Source of the DNA: CAZESS01 sp964414415
Lineage (GTDB): Archaea; Thermoplasmatota; E2; UBA202; DSCA01
Direction: 5' to 3'
Length of the DNA: 38,389 bases
NCBI GenBank assembly: GCA_964414415.1
Contig: CAYPWJ010000013.1
Span: forward strand, 1-38,389
The notes beneath the pieces were generated by a model that saw only the letters and a list, made by a program, of their open reading frames with translations, made no database searches and was not told the DNA's origin. The position numbers and the translations under genes were made by a program. Below, in pieces: positions 7,496 through 15,113 of this stretch. The first letter of the stretch is position 1. The number at the start of each line of letters is the position of its first letter.

Positions 7496-8062
7496 GCGGT
7501 CCGGCAGCCAGTTGCGGTAGATGGCGACGTCGGAGGCGCTTTTCTCCCTGTCTGCCGTGTCTTTGGGGTAGCCGATGGGGATGACCGCGGCCACTCGATG
7601 GCGGTCCTTGAGGTTGAGCAGCGGAGTAAAAAAATCGGTCTGCGCCGGCGTGTAGGTGAGCGAGGCCAGCCCCTCCCGCTCCGCGGCGAGGACGAGATAG
7701 GCAATGGCGACCCACGTCGACTCAAGCCAGTAGGGCATGCCGGTCTCGCCGGCGACCACGACCAGCACCGGAGCGTCGACGAGAAACGTCTTTTCGTGGG
7801 ATATATCGCGCTCCTGCATCCATTCCTTGAACCAGGGGGGTGACACGTCATGAAACCGCCGGTCTGCCTCCTCGCAGCGTCGCTGTATCTCCTCCCGGAG
7901 CTCCGGCCTGTCGACGAGGATGAAGAGGTAGGGATGAGCGTCTGCCCCGGACGGCGCAAGGAACGCAGCCTCAAGCACACGGCGGAGCACGTCCTCCGGG
8001 ACTTCCTCGCTCCGGAAATCCCGGATGCTTCTCCTGTTGCGCATGGCCTGGTAGACGTCCAT
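7487..8062 (-). CDS. Nitroreductase-family flavoprotein
   Basis: 191 residues from ATG 8062. FMN-dependent nitroreductase fold: N-terminal MDVYQAMRNRRSIRDF (phosphate-binding Arg/Ser cluster), AFLAPSGADAHPYLFILV, WVAIAYLVLAAEREGLASL and a C-terminal VIPIGYPK loop are typical. The natural substrate cannot be told from sequence; members reduce nitro compounds, quinones or act in cofactor chemistry. An upstream in-frame ATG at 8077 is rejected because the TATA box (8082-8089) is about 24 nt from ATG 8062 and the conserved DVYQAMRNRRSIR begins there. It diverges from hypF. Confidence 0.85.
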   Translation of the reverse strand: MDVYQAMRNRRSIRDFRSEEVPEDVLRRVLEAAFLAPSGADAHPYLFILVDRPELREEIQRRCEEADRRFHDVSPPWFKEWMQERDISHEKTFLVDAPVLVVVAGETGMPYWLESTWVAIAYLVLAAEREGLASLTYTPAQTDFFTPLLNLKDRHRVAAVIPIGYPKDTADREKSASDVAIYRNWLPDRSP

Positions 8063-8081
8063 GCACCGCCAACGCAAAACC

Positions 8082-8111
8082 GTTTATAACTCCCCTGGAA
8101 AAGGATTAAAT
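8082..8111. promoter_or_regulatory. Back-to-back promoters of nitroreductase and hypF
   Basis: The 71-bp divergent gap holds TTATAAAC on the minus strand (8082-8089), about 24 nt from ATG 8062, and GATTAAAT on the plus strand (8104-8111), about 27 nt from ATG 8134. Both genes are predicted to be leaderless. Confidence 0.55.
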
Positions 8112-8133
8112 AGAAACGCTGCCTCACCGACAC

Positions 8134-10392
8134 ATGCGGGCTGTCATCCATGTCAGCGGCATCGTCCAGGGCGTCGGATTCCGGCCGTTCATCTACCGCC
8201 TCGCGACAGCCCGCGGGCTGAACGGCTACGTGCTCAATAAAGGCGATGCAGGCGTCGAAATCGTGGTGGAGGGCCCGCGCGACGACATCGAGAGCTTCGT
8301 CGAGGCGATGCACCGCGAAGCGCCGCCCCTGGCGTCCATCGAGAGCAGCGACGTCGCATGGAAAAAACAGGAGCGGCATGACGGATTCGAGATACGGCGG
8401 AGCAGCCACCGGCAGGGCGGCGGTGCCTCCATCATCCCGCCCGACGTGAGCATCTGCCGGGACTGCATCGAAGAAATGCGTGACCCCGACGACCGGCGCC
8501 ACCGGTATTTTTTTACCACCTGCACCAACTGCGGTCCACGCTACACAACGATTACCGGGCTTCCCTACGACCGACCGCAGACCACCATGGATGCATTCCC
8601 GATGTGCGATGCATGCCGCACCGAGTACACCGACCCGGGCGACCGGCGCTACCACGCGCAGACCATCGCCTGCCCCGACTGTGGGCCGCAGGTCTACCTG
8701 CAGGACCCTGCGGGAACAGTGATCGATGACGGGCCGGAAGCCATATACCGGGCGGGTGACCTGCTCATGCAGGGAGACATCGTCGCTGTCAAGGGAAACG
8801 GGGGCTTTCATCTCGCCTGCAACGCCACGTCGCCTGCAGCGGTCGACCGGCTTCGCGCCGGCCTGGGACGACCCCGGAAGCCCTTTGCGCTCATGGCCAG
8901 CGGCCTGGACATGGCCCGGGGTATCGCTCATCTTGACGAGCAGGAACGGGAGCTGCTGGCGTCGCCGGTCAAGCCCATCGTGCTGCTCCGCAAACGACGA
9001 GAGCTGCCCTGCGTGTCACCTGGACTGCATACGGTCGGCGTCATGCTGCCCTACACCGGCCTGCACGTCATGCTGTTCGAGCGCTGCAGCACGCCGCTGG
9101 TGATGACCTCGGCGAACATGCCCGGCGAGCCTATCCTGTACCACAGTGACGAGGCGATGGAAAAGCTCGACGGCATCGCCGACAGGTTTCTCGCCTACGA
9201 CCGGGCCATCGCACATCGCTGCGACGACTCCGTGCTCAGAGTGGTCGACGGCGACGCGGCGTTCATCCGCCGATCCCGGGGCTATGTCCCGATGCCGGTG
9301 CCCGCTGCCGAGACGTCGCACGACGTGCTGGCGCTCGGCCCCGAGCTGGACGTCACCTCATGCGTGCTGTCCGACGGCAGGGCATACCTGTCGCCGTACA
9401 TCGGCGACACGTCGAAGCTGGCGACGCAGCGCTTCCTTGAGCAGGAGACGGAGCACCTGCTCGCGCTGACCGCCGTCACGCCGGAGGCAATCGCCCACGA
9501 CCTGCATCCACGGTTTGCGACGACCGATATGGCGAACCGCTATGCCACAAAAATGGATGTCCCGACGGTGGCGGTGCAGCATCACCATGCCCATGCAGCG
9601 AAGGTCATGGCGGAGCATGGCGTCGGCGAGGCGGTGGGCATCGCCATCGACGGCATCGGCTACGGCTCCGATGGAGCAATGTGGGGCGGCGAGGTGCTGC
9701 ACTGCACCCTCGACGGCTTTACCCGGGTCGGTCACCTCGAGCTGCAGCCCATGCCCGGCGGCGATCTGGCGACGCGCTATCCGCTGCGCATGCTCGCTGG
9801 CGTCCTGCATGAAGCAGACGGCTTCGCGGATTTTCTGCGGGAGCATGCCGATTCGTTTCCGCACGGCGAACGGGAGGTCGACGTGGTGCTCAAACAAGCC
9901 GCCAAGGGGCATGGCGTCCCAACGAGCAGCTGCGGGCGTGTGCTCGACGCCGCGGCGGCGCTGCTCGACGTCTGCCACCAGCGCCGCTATGAAGGCGAGC
10001 CGGCCATGCGGCTGGAGAGCCACGCCCGCGGCGGCGCCCCGCTGGACCTCACGCCAGAGATAACATGGAGTGAACCTGCTGTGCTGCAGACAACGAGGCT
10101 GCTCCGGTGGCTGTGGCAGCAACGTGGCGGCGACAGCCACGACCTCGCCTGCACCGCCGAGGCATACCTCGCCCGGGGCCTGGCGGACATCGCTGCAGCG
10201 TATGCACAGCGAGAGCACGTCGACGTGGTCGCCCTGGCCGGCGGCTGCGCCTACAACGAACATCTCTCCCGGGTCATCGCTGCAGCGCTTGAACAGGCAG
10301 GTCTGCACTGCATCCGCAACCGGAAGCTCCCGGCGGGCGACGGGGGCATCTCCTACGGGCAGGCCGTCGTCGCGGATGCACGGCTGGAGTGA
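8134..10392 (+). CDS. hypF: Carbamoyltransferase HypF ([NiFe]-hydrogenase maturation)
   Basis: 752 residues, full length. HypF makes the carbamoyl group that becomes the CN ligands of the NiFe site, working with HypE. Domains in order: acylphosphatase (about 1-88, VSGIVQGVGFRPFIYRLA), two zinc-finger motifs (about 106-190, CRDCIEEM, CTNCGPRYT, CDACRTEYTDPGDRRYHAQ, CPDCGP), a YrdC-like adenylylation domain (about 205-385), and a Kae1-like carbamoyltransferase domain with the metal-binding VAVQHHHAHAAK and an AIDGIGYGSDGAMWGGE loop. This implies the organism has a [NiFe] hydrogenase, but no hydrogenase or other hyp gene lies in the window. Leaderless start at ATG 8134. Confidence 0.96.
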   Translation: MRAVIHVSGIVQGVGFRPFIYRLATARGLNGYVLNKGDAGVEIVVEGPRDDIESFVEAMHREAPPLASIESSDVAWKKQERHDGFEIRRSSHRQGGGASIIPPDVSICRDCIEEMRDPDDRRHRYFFTTCTNCGPRYTTITGLPYDRPQTTMDAFPMCDACRTEYTDPGDRRYHAQTIACPDCGPQVYLQDPAGTVIDDGPEAIYRAGDLLMQGDIVAVKGNGGFHLACNATSPAAVDRLRAGLGRPRKPFALMASGLDMARGIAHLDEQERELLASPVKPIVLLRKRRELPCVSPGLHTVGVMLPYTGLHVMLFERCSTPLVMTSANMPGEPILYHSDEAMEKLDGIADRFLAYDRAIAHRCDDSVLRVVDGDAAFIRRSRGYVPMPVPAAETSHDVLALGPELDVTSCVLSDGRAYLSPYIGDTSKLATQRFLEQETEHLLALTAVTPEAIAHDLHPRFATTDMANRYATKMDVPTVAVQHHHAHAAKVMAEHGVGEAVGIAIDGIGYGSDGAMWGGEVLHCTLDGFTRVGHLELQPMPGGDLATRYPLRMLAGVLHEADGFADFLREHADSFPHGEREVDVVLKQAAKGHGVPTSSCGRVLDAAAALLDVCHQRRYEGEPAMRLESHARGGAPLDLTPEITWSEPAVLQTTRLLRWLWQQRGGDSHDLACTAEAYLARGLADIAAAYAQREHVDVVALAGGCAYNEHLSRVIAAALEQAGLHCIRNRKLPAGDGGISYGQAVVADARLE

Positions 10393-10437
10393 CAGGTTGC
10401 AGGACATTCATGGCAGCACCATCAGTATGCAAACCCA

Positions 10438-10445
10438 TTTATATC
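10438..10445 (+). promoter_or_regulatory. TATA box of citF
   Basis: TTTATATC, centred about 32 nt before the GTG at 10474, so a leader of roughly 6 nt is predicted. A short inverted repeat AGGGA-ATG-TCCCT follows the box and could be an operator, but it is too short to be convincing. Confidence 0.5.
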
Positions 10446-10473
10446 GACAGGGAATGTCCCTCCTGCGGATACC

Positions 10474-12048
10474 GTGATCGAGGAGACATATGAACTCGTG
10501 GAAAACGCAGCGGGACGGCTGGTCCCCACCCATGTCAACGGACGACCGGTGACGCCGTTCAAGGGCATCGGCGGCCATCGGCCAACCGGAAATCAGGCGG
10601 CGCCGCCGATTCCGTCCTGCATCGACTATCCAGCCGACGGCGACAAGCACGTCGGCAGCCTCAAGACGGCGCTGCAGCGCTGCGGCCTCCGGGACGGCAT
10701 GACCATCTCGACGCATCATCACTTCCGGAACGGCGACCGTGTTGCCAATGCAGTGTTCGACCTGGCGGCGGAGCTCGGCGTCACTGATTTACGGTGGTTT
10801 CCCAGCGCGTCGTTTCCCTGCCATGAGCCCGTCATCGAGCACATGGAGGACGGCGTGGTACATCATATCGAGGGAAGCCTGAACGGCCCGCTGGGGGTAT
10901 ATTGCTCCCATGGCCACATGGACGGCATGGGCGTTCTGCGCTCCCACGGCGGCCGGTATCGAGCGGTGCAGGACGGCGACGTCCACATCGACATCGCGGT
11001 GATGGCTGCCCCTGCCGCGGACCGGTACGGCAACGCGAACGGCCTGTATGGCCAGTCGGCGTGCGGCCCGCTTGGCTACGCGCAGGCGGACGTCCGGTAC
11101 GCCGACCGTGTCGTCGTGGTGACCGACAACCTCGTCCGCTATCCCTGTCACCCCTGGCACATCGACGGCAGCTCCGTTGATTTCGTGGCATCGATGGACA
11201 ACGTCGGCAACCCGGAGCAGATCGTGTCCGGCACCACCGAGATAACGGACAACCCGCGGGGGCTCAAGATGGCGGAGCTGGCGGCCCGGTTCGCCGACGC
11301 GGCTGGCATCGTGCAGGATGGCTTCAGCTTCCAGGCGGGCGCCGGCGGCACGTCGCTGGCGTTCGTAAAGTATCTCCGGGATATCATGCGAAGCAACGAT
11401 GTGACGGCGGGGGTGATGAACGGCGGAACCACCCGCTATCTCGTCGAGATGCTGGAAGAGGGACTCGGCGATTACCTGCTTGACGGCCAGAGTTTTGACC
11501 TGGCGGCCATCGAGAGCCTCCGGAAAAACCCCCGCCACGTGGCGTTCGACGTGAACACCTACTACAACTTCCATTCCAAGGGTGCCACTGTCTCGATGAC
11601 CGACCTCGTCGTCCTCGGCGCAACGGAGGTCGACGTCGAGTTCAACGGCAACGTGGTCACGCATTCAGACGGGATGCTCCTGCATGGCGTCGGGGGCTGG
11701 CAGAACAGCCTCCACGCAGGCTGCACCATCCTCGTCATCCCCTCCCACCGGGGCGACACGCCGATGATACGCGACGAGGTCACCACGCTGGTCGGCCCCG
11801 GCGAGCTCATCGACGTCGTCGTCACCGAGCGAGGCATCGCCGTCAACCCGCGCCGCACCGATTTGCTCGAGGGGACACGGGACAGCGACCTCCCCATCCG
11901 GCCGATAGAGGACATCAAGCAGGAGGCAGAGGACATCTGCGGCGGCGAGGCACCAACGCCGGAGCTGGGCAGCGAGGTCGTGGCGGTCGTTGAATGGGTG
12001 GACGGCACCATCCTCGACAGCATCCGGCGCGTGCCGGAACGGAGCTAG
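10474..12048 (+). CDS. citF: Citrate lyase alpha subunit (CoA-transferase family)
   Basis: 524 residues from a GTG start, close to the usual length of CitF. In citrate lyase this subunit transfers the acyl carrier between acetyl and citryl groups. Seen: KTALQRCGLRDGMTISTHHH, a GNANGLYGQSACGPLGYA loop, the QAGAGGTSLAFVKYLRD stretch, FNGNVVTHSDGMLLHGVGG and TERGIAVNPRRTDL, all collinear with bacterial CitF. The beta (CitE) and acyl-carrier (CitD) subunits and the prosthetic-group genes are absent here, so a different CoA-transferase role is possible. The TAG stop shares a CTAG palindrome with the convergent aspS stop. Confidence 0.87.
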   Translation: MIEETYELVENAAGRLVPTHVNGRPVTPFKGIGGHRPTGNQAAPPIPSCIDYPADGDKHVGSLKTALQRCGLRDGMTISTHHHFRNGDRVANAVFDLAAELGVTDLRWFPSASFPCHEPVIEHMEDGVVHHIEGSLNGPLGVYCSHGHMDGMGVLRSHGGRYRAVQDGDVHIDIAVMAAPAADRYGNANGLYGQSACGPLGYAQADVRYADRVVVVTDNLVRYPCHPWHIDGSSVDFVASMDNVGNPEQIVSGTTEITDNPRGLKMAELAARFADAAGIVQDGFSFQAGAGGTSLAFVKYLRDIMRSNDVTAGVMNGGTTRYLVEMLEEGLGDYLLDGQSFDLAAIESLRKNPRHVAFDVNTYYNFHSKGATVSMTDLVVLGATEVDVEFNGNVVTHSDGMLLHGVGGWQNSLHAGCTILVIPSHRGDTPMIRDEVTTLVGPGELIDVVVTERGIAVNPRRTDLLEGTRDSDLPIRPIEDIKQEAEDICGGEAPTPELGSEVVAVVEWVDGTILDSIRRVPERS

Positions 12049-13334
12049 GGGGTCAGCCGCTTCTTGTCCCGAGGGAACAGGATGCACTCCCGGACGTTGC
12101 CGAGCTGCAGGATTTTCATGAGGTAGCGCTCGATGCCGAAGCCGAAGCCACCATGTGGCGGCATCCCGTAGCGGAACGCCTTGAGGTATCCGGTGAAGTC
12201 GTCGGGGTTCAATCCCAGCGCGGCGATGCGCTCCTCGAGCAGTACTGCATCGTGGATGCGCTGTGCCCCTGAGCATATCTCGGTGCCGCGGCAGGCGAGG
12301 TCGAAGGCCCTCGCATGCTCGTTGTCAGGCATCGCGTAGAACGGCTTGGTCTCAAGCGGAAACCTGGTGATGAAGTAGAAGTCGTCGTCGAGCTGTTCGC
12401 CGAGCAGGTTTTCCTCGTCGGTGCCGAGGTCGTCGCCCCACTGGAAGTCGATGTGCCCGGAGAGGATGTCGACGACGTCGTCGTACTCGACACGCCTGAA
12501 TGGCTGCTGCGGCGCGGGCAGCTCTACGTCGAGGAGCTCCAGCTCCGCCGGGTGCTGCCTCCGTATCTCCTGAAGCGAGGCAGCGATGATTCCCTCGATG
12601 ACGGACATGACTTCCTGCTCGTCCTCGATGAACGCCATCTCGACGTCGATGGCCGTGGACTCGTTGAGGTGCTTTGAGGTGTCGTGTTCCTCGGCCCGGA
12701 AGTACCATGCCAGCTCGTAGACCCGGTCGAGGCCGGTCGCCATCAGCATCTGCTTGTAGACCTGCGGTGACTGGACGAGATAGGCGTCACGGCCGAAGTA
12801 GTCGATGGTAAACAGCTCGGTACCGCCCTCCGGCGACGAGACCGTCATCTTCGGCGTGTGAACGTGTGTGAAGCCCTCGCTGCTCAGGTACCGGCAGGCG
12901 GCCTCGATGAACGTGTGGCGTATCGCGAAGATAGCCTGCACCTCCTCCCGCCGCAGGTCGATGAAGCGATTGTCCAGCCTCGTATCAAAATCAACGTTGA
13001 CCCTGTCGGCGACGCCCATGGGAAGCGGTGCATCCGCCTCGGAGAGCAGCTCGACGCTGCTCGGCAGCAGCTCCCAGCCGTGCCGTACCTGGTCGTTTTC
13101 CTGGCATGTTCCCGTGGCGGCGATGATGCTCTCCCGGGGCAGGTCGGTGAGCCGGGCGAAGAGCTCAGGCATCTCTTTCTTGATGCAGGTTATCTGCGCA
13201 ACGCCGGTCCTGTCGCGCAGCAGGATGAAGGCGATGCCGCCAAGGTTGCGTATCTCTTCTATCCAGCCTGCAATGGAGATGGTGTCGCCGCAGTCGTCCG
13301 TGCTCACATCTGCAGCGTAATGGGTACGGAGCAT
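12045..13334 (-). CDS. aspS: Aspartyl-tRNA synthetase, archaeal type
   Basis: 429 residues, the archaeal/eukaryotic-size class II enzyme. It charges tRNA-Asp, and in non-discriminating forms also tRNA-Asn. Seen: N-terminal OB-fold anticodon domain (about 1-100; GWIEEIRNLGGIAFILLRDR), motif 2 region (RVYELAWYFRAEEHDTSKHL) and motif 3 (GGFGFGIERYLMKIL). From memory of Thermococcus AspRS numbering, the residues aligned with the specificity positions Trp26 and Lys85 are Glu26 and Arg here, matching neither the discriminating pair nor the His/Pro pair of non-discriminating enzymes. Leaderless ATG at 13334; its TATA box contains the stop codon of the upstream kinase gene. Confidence 0.95.
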   Translation of the reverse strand: MLRTHYAADVSTDDCGDTISIAGWIEEIRNLGGIAFILLRDRTGVAQITCIKKEMPELFARLTDLPRESIIAATGTCQENDQVRHGWELLPSSVELLSEADAPLPMGVADRVNVDFDTRLDNRFIDLRREEVQAIFAIRHTFIEAACRYLSSEGFTHVHTPKMTVSSPEGGTELFTIDYFGRDAYLVQSPQVYKQMLMATGLDRVYELAWYFRAEEHDTSKHLNESTAIDVEMAFIEDEQEVMSVIEGIIAASLQEIRRQHPAELELLDVELPAPQQPFRRVEYDDVVDILSGHIDFQWGDDLGTDEENLLGEQLDDDFYFITRFPLETKPFYAMPDNEHARAFDLACRGTEICSGAQRIHDAVLLEERIAALGLNPDDFTGYLKAFRYGMPPHGGFGFGIERYLMKILQLGNVRECILFPRDKKRLTP

Positions 13335-13354
13335 GCTGCATGTAAAGCACCGTG

Positions 13355-13362
13355 CAGTTAAA
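13355..13362 (-). promoter_or_regulatory. TATA box of aspS
   Basis: TTTAACTG on the minus strand, about 25 nt before ATG 13334. The TAA stop of the PfkB gene (13358-13360) lies inside the box. Confidence 0.5.
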
Positions 13363-14239
13363 TGTTTTCTGCCGCATCAAAATGCTGCGCATGCCGCTGC
13401 AGCAGCGCCGCCCAGCCGGGCATCCCGTACTGCGCCCCTCGCCGCTCGACGGTCAACGCGGCGGCGACGTTCCCCAGCTCGCAGGCCATCGTCAGGTCGA
13501 CGTCACGCTGCAACGCCGCCCAGACCGCTGCACGATGTGCATCGCCAGCCCCGGTCGGGTCGACCATGTCAGCCGGCACGACCGGCACCTCGTGCGTCTC
13601 ACCGTCCTCATATATCAGGCAGCCGCGGTCACCGCGGGTCACGACAGCATCGAGGTCCATAAGCAGCTCCCGCTGCGATACGTCGAGCGCCGCCGCCATT
13701 GTATGCAGCTCGGTCGTGTTGCAGAAGAGCATGTCAGCGCGCTCCAGCATGTAGGCGAGCTGCCCGGGCGTGTAGCGCGGTAGGTCCTGCCCGGGCTCGA
13801 ATGCAAGGTAGCGCGCGTGTTCGGCCATCCGGCAGGCAAACGCGGGGTGGACGGGTGCCAGGTGGACGACGTCGCCTGCTGGATCGACATCCTCCAGGTG
13901 CTCGGAGACGCCCCAGGAGAAATAGGTTATCTGGCGATGCTGATCGTCGTTGAATATGTAGGCTGTGGGCATCTCGCCGGGAAACGAGGTCACCGCCAGC
14001 TCGACGCCGAGGTCGTCGAGCCGGGCGGCGTAGTCACTGGAGATAAAATCGGTGGGCACCGCGGCGACCAGTCGGCTGCGGCCGCCCAGCCTGGCGATGC
14101 CGGCGGCGATGTTGGCCGCTCCGCCGCCATAATGCCGCTCGTGCCGCTGGATGAAGATGGAGTGCTCAGGCTCCGGATGCCGGGGAATCTCGAAGATGTG
14201 GTCGAAGGCGATGTGCCCCGCCACTGTGACAGTGTTCAT
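13358..14239 (-). CDS. PfkB-family (ribokinase-like) sugar or nucleoside kinase
   Basis: 293 residues from ATG 14239. Ribokinase fold: N-terminal VTVAGHIAFDHIF, the GGGAANIAAGIARLG substrate-site motif, and the C-terminal DPTGAGDAHRAA motif with the catalytic Asp in GAGD. In most PfkB proteins the residue after GDA is Phe; here it is His. Archaeal relatives phosphorylate nucleosides, ribose-1-phosphate or sugars, and the substrate cannot be chosen from sequence. The start overlaps the end of a 39-codon ORF as ATGA, so translation is probably coupled. An in-frame ATG four codons earlier is possible but lies inside that ORF. Confidence 0.85.
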   Translation of the reverse strand: MNTVTVAGHIAFDHIFEIPRHPEPEHSIFIQRHERHYGGGAANIAAGIARLGGRSRLVAAVPTDFISSDYAARLDDLGVELAVTSFPGEMPTAYIFNDDQHRQITYFSWGVSEHLEDVDPAGDVVHLAPVHPAFACRMAEHARYLAFEPGQDLPRYTPGQLAYMLERADMLFCNTTELHTMAAALDVSQRELLMDLDAVVTRGDRGCLIYEDGETHEVPVVPADMVDPTGAGDAHRAAVWAALQRDVDLTMACELGNVAAALTVERRGAQYGMPGWAALLQRHAQHFDAAENI

Positions 14240-14355
14240 AGATGAAAGCACGGGGAGACAGACGGTTGTGCGGCGGAGAGCATGTAGCGGCGGCGCTCCA
14301 GACCTAGAACTGAAGAAAAAGCGTCGTCTGGAGCATGGGGGGCAGCCTCTTTCAT
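14236..14355 (-). CDS. Short ORF (39 aa) coupled to the PfkB kinase gene
   Basis: This reading frame starts at ATG 14355 (MKEAAPHAPDDAFSS) and ends with TGA inside the kinase start (ATGA overlap). A TATA box at 14378-14385 is centred about 27 nt before its ATG, the same spacing as at established leaderless genes in the window, so the transcript for the kinase should begin at this ORF. I do not recognise the protein; it is rich in Ala, Pro and Ser, with an LERRRYM cluster. It could be a small protein or a leader ORF controlling the kinase. The mRNA here also contains a 9-bp inverted repeat (14295-14334). Confidence 0.45.
   Translation of the reverse strand: MKEAAPHAPDDAFSSVLGLERRRYMLSAAQPSVSPCFHL
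14295..14334 (-). repeat. 9-bp inverted repeat in the kinase leader
   Basis: GCTCCAGAC (14326-14334 on the minus strand) and GTCTGGAGC (14295-14303) are perfect complements separated by 22 nt, inside the 39-codon ORF. In RNA it would form a stable hairpin about 55-95 nt before the kinase start. It may be regulatory or chance. Confidence 0.45.
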
Positions 14356-14377
14356 GGCTGTATAGAGTCGGAGCCTA

Positions 14378-14385
14378 CTTAAAGC
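14378..14385 (-). promoter_or_regulatory. TATA box of the short ORF and PfkB kinase
   Basis: GCTTTAAG on the minus strand, centred about 27 nt before ATG 14355. No TATA box is seen closer to the kinase ATG at 14239. Confidence 0.5.
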
Positions 14386-14422
14386 TATGGCCGTGCTGAC
14401 GGGTGGTTGGATGCCTCCCAGC

Positions 14423-14689
14423 TTATCGCAATCGTGCTTCCATTCTGGCGAGGCGCTGTGCCACACGCCCGGTACCAGAATATTTATCGTGGGAAAACAC
14501 CTGTGCTAGCCCCTTACCCAGGAGGAAGACGGCTCGTTTGTGGTCATCCTTTGACTTGTGGACGTGGTGCGGCTGGACGTCCAATGCGTCGTATTCCTCA
14601 AACGTCACGGCGTCCGGGGATTGCTGCTCCAGCTCATTTTTTATCTGAGCGAAGAGGGTATGGAGCTGTATGATTTCCTCTTTCTGCAT
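14423..14689 (-). CDS. UPF0058 family archaeal protein
   Basis: 88 residues from ATG 14689 (MQKEEIIQLHTLFAQIKNEL); an ATG two codons upstream (14695) is equally possible. UPF0058 is a small helical archaeal family of unknown function, sometimes called metal-binding. Seen: the conserved LHTLFAQIKNELE helix and the block QPHHVHKSKDDHKRAVFLLG with its histidine-rich core. The frame runs on upstream, but that stretch contains the TATA box (14725-14732), so the longer form is not expected. Divergent from the UPF0147 gene. Confidence 0.85.
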   Translation of the reverse strand: MQKEEIIQLHTLFAQIKNELEQQSPDAVTFEEYDALDVQPHHVHKSKDDHKRAVFLLGKGLAQVFSHDKYSGTGRVAQRLARMEARLR

Positions 14690-14816
14690 CCTCATCCCTT
14701 CCCAGACCTTAATGAATCGGCTCCTCTTAAACCTTTCGCTTTGGCGGATATACGGGAATGGGAGACAAAAGTTTTTTATGCCGGAGAGCATTACACCCCT
14801 GTTTTTAGGTGATAAC
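14690..14816. promoter_or_regulatory. Divergent promoters with short leaders (UPF0058/UPF0147)
   Basis: The minus strand has GTTTAAGA (14725-14732), predicting a start near 14702 for the UPF0058 gene. The plus strand has TTTTTATG (14773-14780), predicting a start near 14803. AGGTGAT (14807-14813) precedes the GTG at 14817 by 3 nt and decides that start. The gap is AT-richer than the surroundings. Confidence 0.5.
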
Positions 14817-15077
14817 GTGACGTCTCAAAAGGTAGCACATATCCGCGACGCCCTCAAGGAATTACAGGAAGATGTGTCAGTACCCCGGAATATTCGCAAG
14901 GGGGCAAAAGAGGTACGGGAGATTTTGCAGCGGAGCGACGAATCGCTTGATGTCCGGGTCGCGTCGGCGATCTCAGTGCTCAACGACCTCGTGAATGACC
15001 CAAACGTGCCCATTCACGGGCGGACGGCGATATGGAACATAATGAGTCAACTGGAGTCGTTAAGCTCTGAAAATTAA
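14817..15077 (+). CDS. UPF0147 family archaeal protein
   Basis: 86 residues from GTG 14817. UPF0147 is a small, widely conserved archaeal family of unknown function with a helical fold. Seen: the family hallmarks EDVSVPRNIRKGAKEVREIL, VRVASAISVLNDLVNDPNVP and HGRTAIWNIMSQLE. The GTG is chosen because AGGTGAT sits directly upstream and the family begins about here; the longer open frame to 14670 crosses the divergent promoter. It is one of the leadered, Shine-Dalgarno-using genes of the window, consistent with high expression. Confidence 0.88.
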   Translation: MTSQKVAHIRDALKELQEDVSVPRNIRKGAKEVREILQRSDESLDVRVASAISVLNDLVNDPNVPIHGRTAIWNIMSQLESLSSEN

Positions 15078-15113
15078 AAAGAAAAAGAGAAGAAAGGGGT
15101 CTATTTCTTTTTC
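15063..15113. terminator. Bidirectional pyrimidine-tract terminator
   Basis: Between the convergent UPF0147 gene and the 65-residue gene, the minus strand reads TTTCTTCTCTTTTTCTTTTTAATTTTC after the minus-strand stop (15063-15095), and the plus strand reads TATTTCTTTTTC (15102-15113). T-rich tracts in both directions fit archaeal intrinsic termination. Confidence 0.5.

Noticed and set aside
10446..10460. AGGGA-ATG-TCCCT inverted repeat after the citF TATA box as an operator
   Set aside because: Only 5-bp arms with a 3-nt centre, likely by chance in this base composition.
10789..11664. Minus-strand open frame opposite citF
   Set aside because: Antisense shadow with His/Arg-rich composition; no promoter.
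14240..14340. Possible box C/D small RNA on the plus strand
   Set aside because: ATGA-like and CTGA-like words are about 70 nt apart, with no internal D' and C' boxes and no closing stem.
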